Shown in pieces: positions 6,336-7,347 of a stretch of 7,347 nt of DNA. Under the pieces are notes generated by a model. The model was not told the origin of the DNA and did no database searches. It saw nothing but the letters and a program-made list of their open reading frames with translations. The stretch comes from Chloroflexota bacterium (GTDB lineage Bacteria; Chloroflexota; Anaerolineae; Anaerolineales; Villigracilaceae). Each line of letters opens with the position of its first letter. Within the stretch, counting starts at the first letter, position 1. A program made the position numbers and the translations under genes. Location: positions 1-7,347 of the forward strand of contig JACPVD010000138.1 in assembly GCA_016191895.1 (NCBI GenBank), written 5' to 3'.

Positions 6336-6971
6336 GGATTGGAGCTTTTCGGCGAGTCGGATGATGCGGGCAAGGCGGGTGAAGGCGGCACCGGAGAGGT
6401 CGTCGTTGCGTTTTTTGAGGGTTTTGATGAACTGGTCTTTGTTGGATTCGTTCACGGCGGGCAGGGTGCGCTCGGCGTGTTGGGGAACTTCCTTTGGCCG
6501 ACAGACGGATAAATGTTCGAGCAAATAAGGGAAGATGGCTTTGTTGTAATCGTCGTTTGCGGCGGCGGTATACGCCAGCGCCGACATGGAATTATCGACC
6601 GTGATGACGGAGCCGCTCTCTTTGGCTTTTTTGATATCATCCAAATGCTTGAAAATAACATCGGGGCGGACTTTGGCGATCTCCGCAAGCGCGGTCATGG
6701 CTCCCCAGACCATGTTGTTGTGTTTGCTTTTCAACAGTTTGATAAAGTCATCGGCGTAGGGGGCAATAAGATTCGGCTCGATGGCGCCGATCTCATACAT
6801 GACGTGAACGCAATCCCAGTGGATGTTCTTGTTTTCATTGCGCATGTTTTCGGCGATGACACGGATGCCGGCTTTGTCGTCGCGGGCAACGAGATCGCGC
6901 GCAAGATCGAGGTTGGGGGTTCTATCGCGCCGTGTTTGGGGGTATGCAAGACGGGTCAGGACGTCGGACAT
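6327..6971 (-). CDS. HEAT-like repeat protein of unknown function
   Basis: 214 residues, predicted all-helical and soluble. Paired amphipathic helices are visible: about 22-45, 48-62 (NIHWDCVHVMYEIG), 70-82, 86-101 (MVWGAMTALAEIAKV), 103-118, 125-138 and 142-155. This is the spacing of HEAT/ARM repeats, which form curved scaffolds for protein or nucleic-acid binding. A motif SVITVDNSMSALAY (121-134) and CRPKEVPQHAERTLPAV (157-173) look conserved, and I recall related bacterial proteins annotated only as HEAT-repeat proteins. The ATG at 6971 lies 8 bp after the stop of the Cas4-like N-half gene and no earlier start is plausible, because the upstream extension would overlap that gene in another frame. 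The gene is sandwiched between the two Cas4-like halves, so it may bind or regulate them; that is inference. Confidence 0.85.
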   Translation of the reverse strand: MSDVLTRLAYPQTRRDRTPNLDLARDLVARDDKAGIRVIAENMRNENKNIHWDCVHVMYEIGAIEPNLIAPYADDFIKLLKSKHNNMVWGAMTALAEIAKVRPDVIFKHLDDIKKAKESGSVITVDNSMSALAYTAAANDDYNKAIFPYLLEHLSVCRPKEVPQHAERTLPAVNESNKDQFIKTLKKRNDDLSGAAFTRLARIIRLAEKLQSHH

Positions 6972-6979
6972 GGTTGGAA

Positions 6980-7213
6980 TCACAGTTGCGCGGCGCAGTA
7001 GGCTGTCAGCAGGGCAACGGCCGCCAGAAACAGAATCAGGCCAACGGTCCGATAGAGACCCGAGGCAAGGACGACACGTCCATGCCGGTGGTGCAAGTCG
7101 GTTCCGGCGGCGAGTTCGGCCTGATTCTCCGATTCCACGCCGCGTTTGCGATAATGCCATGCGCGGCGGCAGTAGAGATAACTTCCGATTTCAGAGGCAC
7201 GGACAATGGGCAT
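6980..7213 (-). CDS. Membrane-anchored N-terminal half of a Cas4-like nuclease
   Basis: 77 residues. Residues 4-48 match the N-terminal region of Cas4-family proteins: the RASEIGSYLYCRRAWHYRKRG pattern, with the first iron-sulfur ligand candidate C15, then AAGTDLHHRHGR (36-47) containing the G-x3-H motif I (G37, H41) that contributes to the nuclease metal site. Residues about 56-74 are a hydrophobic helix preceded by an Arg, predicting N-in, C-out topology, and the chain ends right after it. It lacks the catalytic D, ExK and the other three cysteines, which all occur in the protein encoded at 5759-6271. The ATG at 7213 was chosen over a TTG at 7231, because the latter lies upstream of the probable -10 box. 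It is the first gene of a three-gene operon with the HEAT-like and C-half genes. It is very likely real, since its motifs complement the other half exactly. Confidence 0.85.
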   Translation of the reverse strand: MPIVRASEIGSYLYCRRAWHYRKRGVESENQAELAAGTDLHHRHGRVVLASGLYRTVGLILFLAAVALLTAYCAAQL

Positions 7214-7219
7214 GCGCAA

Positions 7220-7228
7220 AGTATAGCA
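7220..7228 (-). promoter_or_regulatory. Extended -10 promoter of the split Cas4-like operon
   Basis: TGCTATACT on the minus strand: a TGn extension plus TATACT (5 of 6 consensus bases), ending 6 bp before the ATG at 7213. No good -35 is visible at the expected distance (AACCTC at 7243-7248), as is usual for extended -10 promoters. The predicted transcription start coincides with the A of the ATG, implying a leaderless mRNA. Confidence 0.5.
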
Positions 7229-7248
7229 CAAATTTTCTATTGGAGGTT

Positions 7249-7335
7249 ATGATAAACTTGCGCAAACAGGGCTTTCTTAAAGTCAGCCGCAAGGGGGGTG
7301 CAAAAAAGACCTTCCTCGGATATGCTTTTGTGTAG
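7249..7335 (+). CDS. Possible 28-residue basic peptide
   Basis: A short open frame, MINLRKQGFLKVSRKGGAKK followed by TFLGYAFV, preceded by GGAGG (7242-7246) only 2 bp before the ATG, which is closer than normal. It is divergent from the split Cas4-like operon and ends 12 bp before the window edge. An AAAGGAT at the edge may be the ribosome site of a gene starting outside. It could equally be non-coding leader DNA; nothing else was recognised between 7229 and 7347. Confidence 0.2.
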   Translation: MINLRKQGFLKVSRKGGAKKTFLGYAFV

Positions 7336-7347
7336 CGCACAAAGGAT

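Noticed and set aside
6272..6391. N-terminal extension of the Cas4-like C-half by 40 residues
   Set aside because: It would be translated from repeat DNA and from another frame of the HEAT-like gene. The internal ATG at 6271 begins directly at the membrane helix.
6513..7001. Plus-strand open frame of 162 codons
   Set aside because: It is antisense to the HEAT-like gene and has a composition typical of a mirrored coding strand.
6972..7160. N-terminal extension of the HEAT-like protein
   Set aside because: It overlaps the Cas4-like N-half gene in another frame. The ATG at 6971 follows that gene's stop by 8 bp, as expected in an operon.

Overview
The window looks like chromosomal DNA of a moderately GC-rich bacterium, most plausibly a member of the Chloroflexota (Anaerolineae-like). 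This is an inference from the style of the NAD kinase C-terminus (a YFYRNLTAHMN stretch), the zinc-finger membrane protein beside RecN, the Cas4-like/HEAT gene group and the heptanucleotide intergenic repeats. No rRNA, tRNA, transposase or CRISPR array was seen.

Left part (1-1688, + strand): a near-complete DadA-type FAD-dependent amino-acid oxidase/dehydrogenase is followed by a short gene with its own apparent promoter. That short gene encodes an antitoxin-like protein with no recognisable toxin partner. A 101-bp gap rich in repeats, with a possible bidirectional terminator, separates it from the convergent operon on the right.

Middle part (1689-5706, - strand): a tightly packed housekeeping operon is read leftwards as nadK (NAD kinase), a zinc-finger protein with several membrane helices, recN (DNA-repair ATPase) and proC (pyrroline-5-carboxylate reductase). 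Junctions are a 4-bp ATGA overlap, a 3-bp gap and a 12-bp gap. A good promoter (GTGACT, 17 bp, TATAAT) lies immediately upstream of nadK and leaves almost no 5' leader.

Right part (5759-7213, - strand) is the most unusual region. Three genes are read leftwards. First is a 77-residue protein carrying the N-terminal Cas4 half (one cysteine and the G-x3-H motif) followed by a membrane helix. Second is a 214-residue HEAT-like repeat protein. Third is a 170-residue protein that begins with a membrane helix and carries the C-terminal Cas4 half (D...ExK, QxxxY and three cysteines). Together the first and third genes hold every hallmark of one Cas4/RecB-type nuclease, split between two membrane-anchored polypeptides with an intact gene between them. 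An extended -10 box sits so close to the first start codon that the transcript may be leaderless.

Four intergenic spots carry degenerate 7-bp-period tandem repeats of different unit sequence, reminiscent of the heptanucleotide STRR repeats of cyanobacteria. Two of these supply the stop codon of the adjacent gene, one supplies the -35 box of nadK, and one lies inside and beside the putative terminator.
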